Shown here: positions 17,372 through 26,441 of the stretch, piece after piece
How positions within the stretch are numbered: the first letter of the stretch is position 1
Layout of the letters: every line of letters starts with the position of its first letter
NCBI GenBank assembly: GCA_963812505.1
Contig: CAWEVM010000005.1
Coordinates: 1-64,000, forward strand
Origin: JAMXLO01 sp963812505
Lineage (GTDB): Bacteria > Pseudomonadota > Alphaproteobacteria > Acetobacterales > Acetobacteraceae
Direction: 5' to 3'
Length of the DNA stretch: 64,000 nucleotides
Translations under genes and position numbers: made by a program
The notes under the pieces: model-generated
The model's input: the letters and a program-made list of their open reading frames with translations, nothing else
The model's database searches: none
What the model was told of the DNA's origin: nothing

Positions 17372-18732
17372 TACTTGCACGCCTCGTCCATAGTCGCGGT
17401 CCAGGCACGTTCGACACCGGCGTAGCTCAGTCGCTCTTGGAAGCTCGGCCGCGCGCGGGAGCATCGGTATCGGCCCGTTAGCTTGCCGCTCAGGTTTTCG
17501 CCTTCGACCTCGAAGTGGAATATGTCATTCAGAGTGGCGACATCGCCCTCCATGCCGCAGACGTCAGTTATCTGCACGACACGACGCACGCCATCGCGCT
17601 GGCGTTCGATCTGGACGATGACATCCACTGCGCCAACGATCTGCGTCAGAATGGAGCGGGCAGGGAGGCCCATGTTGCCCATCTGCACCATGTTCTCGAT
17701 GCGGGTCAAAGCGTCGCGCGCGGTGTTTGCGTGGATAGTGGACATGCTGCCGTCGTGACCGGTGTTCATCGCCTGCAGCATGTCGAATGCTTCGCTGCCG
17801 CGAACTTCGCCGACGATGATTCGATCAGGGCGCATACGCAGCGCATTGCGGACCAGATCGCGCTGCGTCACTTCACCGCGTCCTTCGAGACTGGCGACTC
17901 GGGTTTCCAGCCGCACGACGTGCGGTTGCTGGAGCTGCAGTTCTGCCGCGTCCTCGATGGTCACGATGCGCTCACCAACATCGATCAGTCGTGACAGTGC
18001 GTTCAGCAGGGTGGTTTTCCCGGACCCGGTGCCGCCGGATATGATCACATTGAGACGTGCGCGGGCAGCCATTTCCAGCAGCCGGGCAACCGGCGGGGTC
18101 AGCGTGCCGAATTCGATCAGTCTGGGAAAGTCGATCTTTCGTCGCGCGAACTTGCGGATCGAGATATACGGGCCATCGAGCGCCAGCGGCGGGAATACGA
18201 TGTTGACGCGCGAGCCGTCTTTCAACCGGGCATCCACCATGGGTGAACTCTCGTCGACGCGCCGCCCGACCCGCACCGCGATGCGCTGACAAACATGGGC
18301 GACGTGCCCGGCATCGCGGAAACGCACGCCGGAAAGCTCCAGCTTGCCCTGGCGTTCAACAAACACGCGCTCGGGCCCATTCACCATGATGTCGGTGATC
18401 GCGTCGTCCTCGAGCAGAGGCTCGAGCGGACCAAGCCCGAGCATGTCGTTCACGAGTTCACGGGCCAGCGCCCGCTGCTCCCGCCCATTGAGTTGAATGC
18501 GCCGCTGTGTCGCGATTTCGGCAAGCGTGCGCTCAACTTCCTGGGTCAGCTCCTCAGGGGTAAGTTTTGCCAGTGAGGTCGGGTCCATCTCACCGAGACA
18601 TAACGAGCGCAGTTCAACAATTGCCGCGCCTGGCGGAATCTTCGGGTGCAGGAGGCAATTCAACCTCCACGGTCGTCGCGCAGACGCCGATGCCTGCCTC
18701 CGTCCGAACCAGATCGGGGATGTGCCACTCAT
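17371..18732 (-). CDS. tadA: Tad pilus secretion ATPase TadA (CpaF)
   Basis: The hexameric ATPase that powers Flp pilus extension. From ATG 18732 it is 453 residues. The N-terminal domain (LTPEELTQEVERTLAEIA) is followed by the core with Walker A GGTGSGKTTLL (from about residue 233), Asp box, Walker B RIIVGEVRG and the His box. ATG 18732 overlaps the cpaE stop by ATGA; a frame reaching 18747 exists. The N-terminal residues 18-33 look unlike the family, and the neighbouring frame over the same bases reads as an acidic, Pro-rich linker, so two compensating indels are possible. The motor domain is intact. Confidence 0.92.
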   Translation of the reverse strand: MSGTSPIWFGRRQASASARRPWRLNCLLHPKIPPGAAIVELRSLCLGEMDPTSLAKLTPEELTQEVERTLAEIATQRRIQLNGREQRALARELVNDMLGLGPLEPLLEDDAITDIMVNGPERVFVERQGKLELSGVRFRDAGHVAHVCQRIAVRVGRRVDESSPMVDARLKDGSRVNIVFPPLALDGPYISIRKFARRKIDFPRLIEFGTLTPPVARLLEMAARARLNVIISGGTGSGKTTLLNALSRLIDVGERIVTIEDAAELQLQQPHVVRLETRVASLEGRGEVTQRDLVRNALRMRPDRIIVGEVRGSEAFDMLQAMNTGHDGSMSTIHANTARDALTRIENMVQMGNMGLPARSILTQIVGAVDVIVQIERQRDGVRRVVQITDVCGMEGDVATLNDIFHFEVEGENLSGKLTGRYRCSRARPSFQERLSYAGVERAWTATMDEACK

Positions 18733-19979
18733 TGGGCGAATGGCCATACTCGGCGCCAGCCATGCCTGACCGGTGACCTGGCGCCTTCCGGTGAGCTGTC
18801 GGTCGGGAACGACGCCGCGGCCTGTGCCGCGAGTGCGACAATCCCTTTGTTGAACCGGCCGTGCAGGGCAGCCGGTTCGCCCATATTTGCCGCGTTCCCG
18901 ACAACTCTCGGCAAATCGGGAATGGCGATGTCGACCTTCATCTTGAGCGCATCCTCGACCTGACGCTGGGTGAGCTCGCCCGATCGGTTTGCACGGTTGA
19001 GAACAACCATTCCGCGGTGCACCTGCAGCGGCCCGTTCGGCAGAGCAAGCAGGCGCAGCGTGTCGCGGACCGCCAGCAGCGACGGCTCCAGCACAAGAAC
19101 ACGCTGATGTCCCAACATCAAAAGATCACGGTGTAGTTGCAGGCCGGTGAACGGCACATCCACGATGACAAAATTGTAGCGTCGGCGCAGTGTCTCGATC
19201 AGTTTGCGCGCAGCACTGGCGTCATAGTTGATAGTCTCGGACAGGCTTTCCTCGCCGGCCAGAACATGCATGCGTTCAGAGACGGTTTGTGCCGACCGCT
19301 CGATGAACAACTCGTCGATGCGCTGCGGCGTTTCCAGTGCCGTACGCAAACCGGGACCGGCTTTTGCGTTAAGCAGCAGCGCGCAGCTGCCCCTGTAGAG
19401 GTCTGCGTCTAACAGCACGGTATGGCGATTGGCCCGCTTGCCGAGATGCCAGGCCAGGTTGGCCGCGATGGTACTGGCGCCGACACCACCCCGTACGCCA
19501 GTAATCGTCACGACCCGCCCGCCCTGCAGCGTCTCAGGCCGCCGAGCGCGGTTCAGGATGATGGGGCCAAAGTGACGGGCCACCATGTCGCGTGTGATCG
19601 GTTTGAACAGGTATTCTCTTACCCCAAGGATGCGGGTTGCATGCCGATAGAAGTTGACATCGTTGAACTCGCCGATCAGCAGCACATGGACATCCGGTTC
19701 GACGACATCCGACAGCAATTCAAGGGCGGTCAGCGGCCGGGCCTCTCCCGACACGTCGACGATGAGGATGCGGGGCGTTGCAGTCTTTTCAAGTATCTCG
19801 ATGGCACCGCGAGCGCTGGTCCGATGGAATTCGATCCCACGAGGTGCCGCGTCGCTTAAGCCGTCGCGCAGAATGCTCTCCGTCTCGGCATCAGTGACGA
19901 AAGCGACGATGTCCTGGCGGTCAGGGCGAGCAGGAGCCTGCTCCGGTGGTACATCGGCGATCGAGACATCGGACGGCAT
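18729..19979 (-). CDS. cpaE: Tad pilus localisation ATPase CpaE/TadZ
   Basis: A ParA/MinD-like protein that places the Tad apparatus at the pole. 416 residues: a receiver-like N-domain (about 25-140; ILIVDVSGE carries the Asp) and a ParA-type ATPase with deviant Walker A GVRGGVGAST (161-170). Walker B-like NFVIVDVPF follows. Its stop overlaps tadA. Frame intact. Confidence 0.9.
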   Translation of the reverse strand: MPSDVSIADVPPEQAPARPDRQDIVAFVTDAETESILRDGLSDAAPRGIEFHRTSARGAIEILEKTATPRILIVDVSGEARPLTALELLSDVVEPDVHVLLIGEFNDVNFYRHATRILGVREYLFKPITRDMVARHFGPIILNRARRPETLQGGRVVTITGVRGGVGASTIAANLAWHLGKRANRHTVLLDADLYRGSCALLLNAKAGPGLRTALETPQRIDELFIERSAQTVSERMHVLAGEESLSETINYDASAARKLIETLRRRYNFVIVDVPFTGLQLHRDLLMLGHQRVLVLEPSLLAVRDTLRLLALPNGPLQVHRGMVVLNRANRSGELTQRQVEDALKMKVDIAIPDLPRVVGNAANMGEPAALHGRFNKGIVALAAQAAASFPTDSSPEGARSPVRHGWRRVWPFAQ

Positions 19980-19989
19980 CGCTTATGCC

Positions 19990-20280
19990 TTACTGTGATC
20001 CGCTGCCGGCGGAGATCGCTACGACCTTCGCGACTGCGCTGTCGGGGAGCGGGCGCACCTTGTCATTCCTGTAGCGATCGAGGGCGGCGGCGGCTTGCTG
20101 CCCGTCACCGCCCGGAGCTGAAACGCCCCGCGCAAGGTCTGCTGGTGAGACAACCATTGCCCTCAAATTGGCCTCGTTGGCGCCGTTGGGTCGCCACACA
20201 CCTTCGCGGCTATATGGATCGGTCAGGTCGCAGCCGGACAGGGTCAGAGCAGCGACGCAGATCAGTGCACGGGCGAGCAT
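19990..20280 (-). CDS. Short CpaD-like outer-membrane lipoprotein
   Basis: 96 residues starting with a lipoprotein signal (MLARALICVAALTLSGC), followed by DPYSREGVWRPNGANEANL, a segment seen in short proteins at the CpaD position of Tad loci. It sits between the secretin gene and cpaE with small gaps (13 and 10 bases). Much shorter than classical CpaD (about 200 residues). Its role in secretin assembly is inferred from position. Confidence 0.7.
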   Translation of the reverse strand: MLARALICVAALTLSGCDLTDPYSREGVWRPNGANEANLRAMVVSPADLARGVSAPGGDGQQAAAALDRYRNDKVRPLPDSAVAKVVAISAGSGSQ

Positions 20281-20293
20281 GACACAGCCTCCG

Positions 20294-21739
20294 TTACTGC
20301 ACGATAAATCCGGCATTTCCTGGGATATGAGGCGGCGGGACTTTCGCTGCTTCGGGCCCATTTGCCGGTCGCGCGCTTTGACGCAACAGCAGAATGCGCT
20401 CCAGGTCCGATGGCGGTCGCCAGCCGTCAGTGGGCAGTTGCAGGGCTGCGGAGTCGGCGACCGGCCGGACGATATATGGCGTCACCAAGATCACCAGCTC
20501 GGTCTCGTTGCGCTGGAACTTGTCGGAGCGAAACAGGGCACCCAATACTGGCAGGTCACCCATGATCGGGAGACCACTACCGGACACGTCCGCAGCATCC
20601 TGGAGCAGTCCGGCAATCGCGAAACTCTCGCCGCTGCCAAGCTGCACGGTGGTTTCAGCGCGCCGAACAATCAACGACGGCACCACGATCGTTTGGGACC
20701 CTGCCGTCAATTGCACGTTGTTCTGACTGGAGAGTTGGCTTACCTCGGGCCGGACCTTCAGGGTGATCTGGCCGTCGGAGGCGACGGTCGGCACGAATGC
20801 CAGGCTTACGCCGAACTGCTTGAATTCAATCGTCACCTGGTTGTTCTGCTGCGCAACGGGGACGGGAAACTCTCCACCTACCAGGAAGCTGGCCGTCTCG
20901 CCGCTGATCGCAGTCAGATTTGGCTGAGCCAGGATATGCACCAGTTCGTCCTGGGCGAGAGCGTCAATCAGTGCGTTGAAATTGCCCCCCAGGTTCAGCG
21001 GGTTTCCGGGATTTGCGATCGGCGCGATGAGGTTGTTGTTGGCGTTCAGGGTCAAGGCAGGGAACACCGGAAACTTGCCGATGGTGCCTATGTTGCCGAG
21101 CGCTTCCCAATTGACGCCCAACTGGCGGACCAGGTTGCGGCTCATCTCCGCGATGCGCACGCGCAGGTTCACCTGGACGGAAGAGGCGACTGACAGTCTA
21201 TTATCGACGGACTGCCCGCTGGGGAGATAACCCCGCACGATCTGCATCACGCGATCGGCATCGGAGGGTGTTTTCACCTGCCCGGTGATCGTCAGGCCAT
21301 TCTGCAAGGTCTCAACATGCACGTTGCTGCCCGGTAGGGCGCGCGCGACAGCGGTTTCCGCCTCGTTCGCACCGTAGCTCGACGGGCGGACCACGACATC
21401 GAACTGCGCGATCGGCCCACCACTTGCGTTCAGGGCTGCGACCGTCGTGCGACCTGGGGCGACGCCGAAGATGAACAAACTAGTCGCACTGGCAGGACGC
21501 ACCTCGGCCACTTTCGGATCCGCGGCAAAGACAGTTGCCGCGCTGCCGCCAAGCTGGATCACGCGTCCACTGCCAGCATCTATGGCAATGACATTCTGCG
21601 CGGGCGGCCTGGGCAGATTGGGTGCCGCGAGTTGCGCAGGGCGCGGTGCCGCAAGTGCGCCGGGGCTATCAGACGCGGCCTGCGCGATCTGATGCGTCAG
21701 TCCGGCGAGGAGAACAATCGCTGTGAAGACGTATTTCAT
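20294..21739 (-). CDS. cpaC: Tad pilus outer-membrane secretin CpaC/RcpA
   Basis: 481 residues. A signal peptide (to about residue 21, QIAQAAS) precedes an N-terminal pilus-secretin domain (VIAIDAGSGRVIQL), a BON-like domain (NVHVETLQNGLTITGQV), and the C-terminal secretin domain with ALAQDELVHILAQPNLTAIS, VGGEFPVPV and the final strand ETELVILVTPYIV. It forms the outer-membrane channel for the pilus. The start codon shares a base with the cpaB stop (TGATG). Confidence 0.92.
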   Translation of the reverse strand: MKYVFTAIVLLAGLTHQIAQAASDSPGALAAPRPAQLAAPNLPRPPAQNVIAIDAGSGRVIQLGGSAATVFAADPKVAEVRPASATSLFIFGVAPGRTTVAALNASGGPIAQFDVVVRPSSYGANEAETAVARALPGSNVHVETLQNGLTITGQVKTPSDADRVMQIVRGYLPSGQSVDNRLSVASSVQVNLRVRIAEMSRNLVRQLGVNWEALGNIGTIGKFPVFPALTLNANNNLIAPIANPGNPLNLGGNFNALIDALAQDELVHILAQPNLTAISGETASFLVGGEFPVPVAQQNNQVTIEFKQFGVSLAFVPTVASDGQITLKVRPEVSQLSSQNNVQLTAGSQTIVVPSLIVRRAETTVQLGSGESFAIAGLLQDAADVSGSGLPIMGDLPVLGALFRSDKFQRNETELVILVTPYIVRPVADSAALQLPTDGWRPPSDLERILLLRQSARPANGPEAAKVPPPHIPGNAGFIVQ

Positions 21740-22617
21740 CAGAAGCGGATCTCTTTGCTGTCGGACGGTCCTTGGAAAAGCCTCATGGTGGTACCCTCGG
21801 TCGCCGGGCTGCCACGCAACGCGGAGGACACATCACCGCCCCAGGTCACACCATTGACCGTTTGCGACGATGCTGCATCGGGTCCGCGGTTGCCGGCGAC
21901 TGCTGTTGTGCGAGCGCCTTGTTCCACGGCAACGATCGAGAGAGAGAGACGGCCGAGCCTCGTTGCCACTGCGACGCGTTCGGCGTCGGATGGCGCGACC
22001 TCGAGCGTTACGGTCCGTACCGCCTGAGATTCCGGGCTTTCGGAAGTGGCGCCCTGCATCATCTGGCGGTCGATGGCGATGACCCGCACGTCGTGCAGCA
22101 CCGTCTCACCGGACACTCGGTGCGCCGGCGCAACCTCCGAACCTTCCTGGGTTTGTGTCAGAATGAGATCGACGCGGTCGCCCGGCCATATGAGACCGGC
22201 GAGTCCGGAAACTGCATCGACCCCCACCGTGACGGCGCGCATGCCCGGCCCAAGCACCGCAGCCAGAAAACCACGGTCGCCAGGGTTCAATGCATCGGCG
22301 GACAGCACGACGTCCCCGGTCGCCAGATTACGCCTGACCATGGCGCCAAACAGTTCGGTGCGCGCCGCCGGGGTGTCCATCTTCGCGCCTGGAGGAACAT
22401 CCTTCGGAGATCGCTGGTCGGCAGCGAGATCATCGGGCTTCAACAGAATGCCCACCCGCAGCGGTCGAGCGGCAACCAGGATTGCGACCTTGTCATTCAC
22501 CATGGTCGAGTCGGTCTGCGATGAAATGTTCGCCGGATGAAGGGTAATCCAGGCCACGGCGCCAAAGCCGACCAGTCCGATCGCCATCAGCCCAAACAAG
22601 GCGACACGCGCCAGCAT
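21739..22617 (-). CDS. cpaB: Tad pilus assembly protein CpaB/RcpC
   Basis: 292 residues with an N-terminal membrane helix (LFGLMAIGLVGFGAVAWITL) and a SAF domain (about 50-115, AARPLRVGILLKPDDLA), then the RcpC periplasmic domain (MRAVTVGVDAVSGLAGLIWP, GDRVDLILT). It may interact with peptidoglycan or the secretin. It lies 6 bases after cpaA. Frame intact. Confidence 0.9.
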   Translation of the reverse strand: MLARVALFGLMAIGLVGFGAVAWITLHPANISSQTDSTMVNDKVAILVAARPLRVGILLKPDDLAADQRSPKDVPPGAKMDTPAARTELFGAMVRRNLATGDVVLSADALNPGDRGFLAAVLGPGMRAVTVGVDAVSGLAGLIWPGDRVDLILTQTQEGSEVAPAHRVSGETVLHDVRVIAIDRQMMQGATSESPESQAVRTVTLEVAPSDAERVAVATRLGRLSLSIVAVEQGARTTAVAGNRGPDAASSQTVNGVTWGGDVSSALRGSPATEGTTMRLFQGPSDSKEIRF

Positions 22618-22623
22618 TTTCCT

Positions 22624-23154
22624 TCACCGTCCAGACAGAGTGAGCAGAGTTGCCACGGCGATGGCACAGCCATACGGCAAACCGGCATGCCGGTTGATGC
22701 GCCACCGTTCAACACGCCAGATGCGTCCTGCGAGCGATTGCGGACGCAGCGAACAAATTGGACGAGACGTCGCTCGGGCCAGCCAACTCAGGCTTAGGTA
22801 AAGGCACGCGAGAACACCACCGACGACCGCTGTCGTCAGCACGAGTGTCGGCACCAGCGACGGTGGTACCAGCCAGGCACAGGCCGTCACGAGCTTGACG
22901 TCACCGCCGCCGAGCCAGCCGCAGCGCCAGCACAGAGCTGTCACAACGAAGACTGCCGACGAAGCGACCAAAGCTGACAGTTCGTTGCCGTCCGCAACAC
23001 GGATAGCAACGCCGATTGTGAGCAGACCGAGCGATACCGCATCTGGAATCGTGCGAACGGCGATGTCCTTCAGTGAAGCAATGCCAAGCAGCGCAGCCGC
23101 GATCACGATAAGACCCGGTTGCAGCGGGACGCTCGCCAAGGCTGCCTCAGACAT
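22624..23154 (-). CDS. cpaA: Prepilin peptidase CpaA/TadV
   Basis: An inner-membrane aspartic protease of the GxGD type that cleaves Flp pilin and the TadE pseudopilins. From ATG 23154 it is 176 residues with about six membrane segments. The catalytic Asp residues are in LKDIAVRTIPD and in the WLGGGDVKL motif. A longer frame reaches 23238 but lacks family sequence. Frame intact, so unlike its substrate gene flp, the peptidase appears functional. Confidence 0.88.
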   Translation of the reverse strand: MSEAALASVPLQPGLIVIAAALLGIASLKDIAVRTIPDAVSLGLLTIGVAIRVADGNELSALVASSAVFVVTALCWRCGWLGGGDVKLVTACAWLVPPSLVPTLVLTTAVVGGVLACLYLSLSWLARATSRPICSLRPQSLAGRIWRVERWRINRHAGLPYGCAIAVATLLTLSGR

Positions 23155-23222
23155 GCGAACTTCGCCTGTCGGCAGCCTGAGCGTTCGATCGACGATGAAA
23201 CCGTTGGCCAAGTGCAGGCGGC

Positions 23223-23375
23223 CTACAGGGTGAGCCACTCCTCAACGAGGAGCAGCCCGGCCTCATCAGGTTCGATTCGGTTCGCATATTGCACCTGGCG
23301 TTTTGCAAGGATGAGATTGCCCCGGACGCGTCGCGGGCCTTGGAGCGCAGTGCGGGTATGGGACTGGAACTGCAT
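23223..23375 (-). CDS. Possible 50-residue protein between flp and cpaA
   Basis: An open frame from ATG 23375 to TAG 23223 encodes a basic N-terminal half (SHTRTALQGPRRVRGNLILA) and an acidic end (EPDEAGLLLVEEWLTL). It lies within the tad operon in the same direction. There is no clear ribosome site and I do not recognise it. It may be a chance frame. Confidence 0.3.
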   Translation of the reverse strand: MQFQSHTRTALQGPRRVRGNLILAKRQVQYANRIEPDEAGLLLVEEWLTL

Positions 23376-23414
23376 GCATCACTTGCTCTAATTGGCCGCG
23401 GGTAGCGATCTTGG

Positions 23415-23598
23415 CTAATTTTTGGAGACCAGATGGCCTGCGATTGAAGTGAAGAGAGCTCCGAGGTTCGTGCCGATGCTAGTGATGGCAGCCGATGATC
23501 GCGGTCGCGACCAGAGCAGCGATCAGGCCGTACTCCATTGCCGTCACTCCGCGCCTGTCGCGACGAAGTGCCAACCAGGTGATTGCATAGTGGAACAT
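23415..23598 (-). pseudogene. flp: Flp major pilin, frameshifted in the mature helix
   Basis: The main subunit of the Tad pilus. AAAGGA lies upstream of ATG 23598. The frame reads MFHYAITWLALRRDRRGVTA, then MEYGLIAALVATAIIG, the leader and conserved E-Y motif of type IVb pilins, then a Cys and a stop. If the T in the coding-strand sequence GGCTGCC (near 23490) is removed, the frame continues AITSIGTNLGALFTSIAGHL to TAG at 23415, the expected pilin end. The defect is therefore one extra base. It heads the tad operon; without it the pilus cannot form unless another flp exists elsewhere. Confidence 0.88.
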
Positions 23599-23759
23599 TG
23601 TCTGCTGTCCTTTGTGATGAGAGCCCAACTTGCAACTGTGGATAATCCGGCTCCCATCAATTCTTTTACACGTCGTCTGGTTAATAAAGTTTGAGCATGG
23701 ACCTAAAATGTTCTCTATTTGCCCGCTCAAGGGGCGATCATCGTCATACCAGTGGGGGG
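23599..23759 (-). promoter_or_regulatory. AT-rich leader upstream of flp, probable tad promoter region
   Basis: This stretch is clearly richer in A and T than its surroundings (for example CTTTATTAACC and TGTAAAAGAATTG on the minus strand), as expected for a promoter and a long untranslated leader ahead of the pilin. I could not fix -35 and -10 boxes with confidence. It also follows the stop of the transglycosylase gene. Confidence 0.4.
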
Positions 23760-24524
23760 CTAGCGGCTTGGCGTGATTACGCGAGGCAGCCCAGGGCGTT
23801 GGTCAGTGGTTAACGAGGCCAGTCGAGCGGTGGCCCAACTGGGGACCACGACGCGCACGACTGATGCCATCGCCGAAAGACGCACGACGACAGGATCTGC
23901 AGATCGAACGGGCGTGGGAAGCAGCGTACTGGCCAGCTTGCCACCGGTATTCAAGGCATCGATGACCTGACGGCTGTATCGCTGACCCTCGAAAGGATCT
24001 GCCGAGTGGTATAACGCGATCGCCTCAGGCCAGCTTCCGCTGCGGTCGTGAAGTTGGTTAAGAAAGGAGGCCGCGTATCGCGCGTTCGCAGCGGGGTCAA
24101 AGGCCTCGGCAAGGTTGGCGAAAGCGTTTGGATGATATTGCAGGTTCACCTGAAAGCAGCCGACATCGATGGATCGACTTCCCGTCGCCTGCTGCGCCCC
24201 GACCCACGCGATCGCCTGCTCGGACGATGCAAAATAACGGCCTTCTCCGGCTTGGTTCGTCGTCCAAGGCCAGGGATCGACACGACCGGTCATCTGATCT
24301 GCTCGCCCGCTCTCCACCTGGCCAATGGCGAGAAGCAGCCCCGCGGGGAGCTTTGCCGACTGCTCGAATGACAATGCGGCGCTGCGGCAATCGACGACTG
24401 GGGTGCCGGGGCTTGGCTGCGCCTCCTGCGCAATGGCCAGTGTGGCCTGCCAGGCCAGCACCAGGCAGAATTCAGCGACCAGGAACGGAGCAGAACGCAC
24501 GGGCGACCCCAGAGCGGTAGCCAC
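23760..24524 (-). CDS. Lytic transglycosylase (SLT domain), Tad-associated
   Basis: 254 residues. A signal peptide (VAEFCLVLAWQATLAIAQ) precedes a soluble lytic transglycosylase fold: the catalytic Glu in LAIGQVESGRADQ, the central DVGCFQVNLQYHP block, and AARYAASFLNQLHDRSGSW. Such enzymes cleave peptidoglycan to let a trans-envelope machine through. Its place just upstream of flp and in the same direction suggests service to the Tad apparatus. The C-terminal 60 residues are low in family similarity. Frame intact. Confidence 0.85.
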   Translation of the reverse strand: MATALGSPVRSAPFLVAEFCLVLAWQATLAIAQEAQPSPGTPVVDCRSAALSFEQSAKLPAGLLLAIGQVESGRADQMTGRVDPWPWTTNQAGEGRYFASSEQAIAWVGAQQATGSRSIDVGCFQVNLQYHPNAFANLAEAFDPAANARYAASFLNQLHDRSGSWPEAIALYHSADPFEGQRYSRQVIDALNTGGKLASTLLPTPVRSADPVVVRLSAMASVVRVVVPSWATARLASLTTDQRPGLPRVITPSR

Positions 24525-24659
24525 ACGATTTCAGCATTGGCGTCCTAATCCCAGGTAAACGTGCGTGGACATCGAGGTCAGGAAGATCTGCCGGCTGAGT
24601 ACCCCTTGTTAATCATTTCGCGCTATGTCCTGTGCAGACTTTGTAATTCCAGAACAGGC

Positions 24660-25760
24660 ATGTGGGGCTCTGTGTTAAGCTCCGGTATCATCGGCAAGTG
24701 GTTCGGATCGCCTCGACCGCGGGGCGCGATTGTACCGTTTGAAGCGCCCCAGCTGCGGATGGCGCGGGTGTGCGATGATGAGCGCGATGGATTGATTGCA
24801 ATCCTGCGCGATTTTGCGAACAACGGCACAGCGTACATCGTGCCGTGGGCAAGCCTGCCGCTCATGGTATCCATGACGGACCATGATGTCGCTCTGCATA
24901 CCGCTGTAGCCAAGAACGACGCATCGACACCGGAACAGGTGCGCTCAGTTGTCAGGGACCTGGCGTTATCCGGTGCATTGGGTCCCGAAGTGAGGGCGCG
25001 TGAGACGGAACGAGCGGAGAGCGACCGAACCTCGCTGGCCAATGTCGAGCTGGTTCTCATACTCCACCTGTTGGACAGTTGTGGTGGAGACTTGGCGACC
25101 CTTGCCGCGGACCCAGGCCGCTGGCGTGATGTTCACGCCAAGACTGCCGCCGCCGCTGCCGCTGTCGCACTGGGTGTTGGACGGCAGCAGATCTACCGCC
25201 GTATAGCCGAATTCGCGAGGCTGCTGACGCCGGTTGGTCTGGCCAGCGCCGATGGCTCCGTCCAATCAGGATGGCTGCGCGTGCTGCATGGTGAGATTGA
25301 AGGGTTCAGCGAGAGCATTACCGCCGTTCAGTCAGTGTCGCCCGACGCTGGTCCACATCTGGCAGCTATCGCCGAGTCGGCAAAGCGAACTGCGTGGATC
25401 GCGGGGATCGTGCTCAATATGCTTGACTATGCGGTGCTCGACATTGGCGGAACAATCAGGCGGTGGACAACGGAGCTACCAGTCCTCCGACAGGCTATCG
25501 ATCGACTGTCACTGACATTGGACGAATGGCCCACGCTCATGAAATCGGTCCGCGATGCGTTGCGGGGCCCGCCAGGCGAGATGACCGAGCAGCTTCGGGC
25601 GCTGCGCAGCGTGCTGCCACCTGCGTCGGATATCGATGCACCCGACAGCGAACCTGTGACTGACAACAACGAGGGCTCGCGGTCGGTCACCCAGGTTCTG
25701 GGCACCAGGCTATCTGAAATCTGGCTCATGCTGAATGCTTCTCGCCGTACGAGGCAATGA
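24660..25760 (+). CDS. Hypothetical protein, divergent from the tad locus
   Basis: 366 residues from ATG 24660. No family recognised. There is no signal peptide; most of the chain is predicted helical. A segment near residue 175 (AAVALGVGRQQIYRRIAEFA) has the spacing of a helix-turn-helix. The latter part resembles a helical scaffold (AIDRLSLTLDEWPTLMKSV). It diverges from the transglycosylase/tad genes across about 135 bases, which makes a regulatory link possible but unproved. Confidence 0.6.
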   Translation: MWGSVLSSGIIGKWFGSPRPRGAIVPFEAPQLRMARVCDDERDGLIAILRDFANNGTAYIVPWASLPLMVSMTDHDVALHTAVAKNDASTPEQVRSVVRDLALSGALGPEVRARETERAESDRTSLANVELVLILHLLDSCGGDLATLAADPGRWRDVHAKTAAAAAAVALGVGRQQIYRRIAEFARLLTPVGLASADGSVQSGWLRVLHGEIEGFSESITAVQSVSPDAGPHLAAIAESAKRTAWIAGIVLNMLDYAVLDIGGTIRRWTTELPVLRQAIDRLSLTLDEWPTLMKSVRDALRGPPGEMTEQLRALRSVLPPASDIDAPDSEPVTDNNEGSRSVTQVLGTRLSEIWLMLNASRRTRQ

Positions 25761-25817
25761 TCGTCTTGGCGCGGGAGGGTGGGCGCGAGCGCACCAGGGC
25801 GCGGTGCGGCCGGCTTG

Positions 25818-26441
25818 TCAGAACTGCTTGACGAAATCCGTCAGGCCGATCTGTCTCGGCGTTGCCACGCGCGCCGCATGCAGTACGGCGCGCACCGCGG
25901 CGACCGCTCGATCCAGGTCGTCGTTCACCACGACGTGGTCGAACTCCGGCCAATGGCTGATCTCGTCGCATGCCAGCGCCATGCGACGCGCGATCTCCGT
26001 CGTATCGTCACCGGAGCGACGGCGCAGCCGGCTTTCCAGTGCGGTCAGGGTCGGCGGCAGGATAAATACGCCGACAACATCCTCGGGCAATGCAGCGCGC
26101 AGCTTCCGGTGTCCCTGCCAGTCGATATCGAACACCATGTCCATGCCGTCGCGGATGGCCTGCCGCACCGGCGCCTCGGGCGTGCCGTAACAGTGGCGGC
26201 TGAGTACGCGCGCCCATTCCAGCAATTCGCCTGCCGCGACCATGCGGTCGAATTGCGTCTGGTCACGGAAGTGATAGTGCACGCCATCCGCCTCGCCATC
26301 GCGCGGCGCTCGCGTCGTGACGCTGACCGAGCGTCGCAGCTCAGGCTCGCTCGCCAGCAGCGCATCGGCAATCACGGTCTTGCCTGCACCAGACGGTGCG
26401 GACAGAACCAGGCACACACCTCGTCGCGCGATCGCGCTCAT
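25818..26441 (-). CDS. gmk: Guanylate kinase
   Basis: Converts GMP to GDP with ATP. 207 residues. P-loop SAPSGAGKTVIADAL (about 13-27); GMP-binding SVTTRAPRDGEADGVHYHF; DIDWQGHRKL; and a lid region rich in Arg (LESRLRRRS). ATG 26441 overlaps the yicC stop by ATGA, the usual yicC-gmk arrangement. Intact. Confidence 0.96.
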   Translation of the reverse strand: MSAIARRGVCLVLSAPSGAGKTVIADALLASEPELRRSVSVTTRAPRDGEADGVHYHFRDQTQFDRMVAAGELLEWARVLSRHCYGTPEAPVRQAIRDGMDMVFDIDWQGHRKLRAALPEDVVGVFILPPTLTALESRLRRRSGDDTTEIARRMALACDEISHWPEFDHVVVNDDLDRAVAAVRAVLHAARVATPRQIGLTDFVKQF

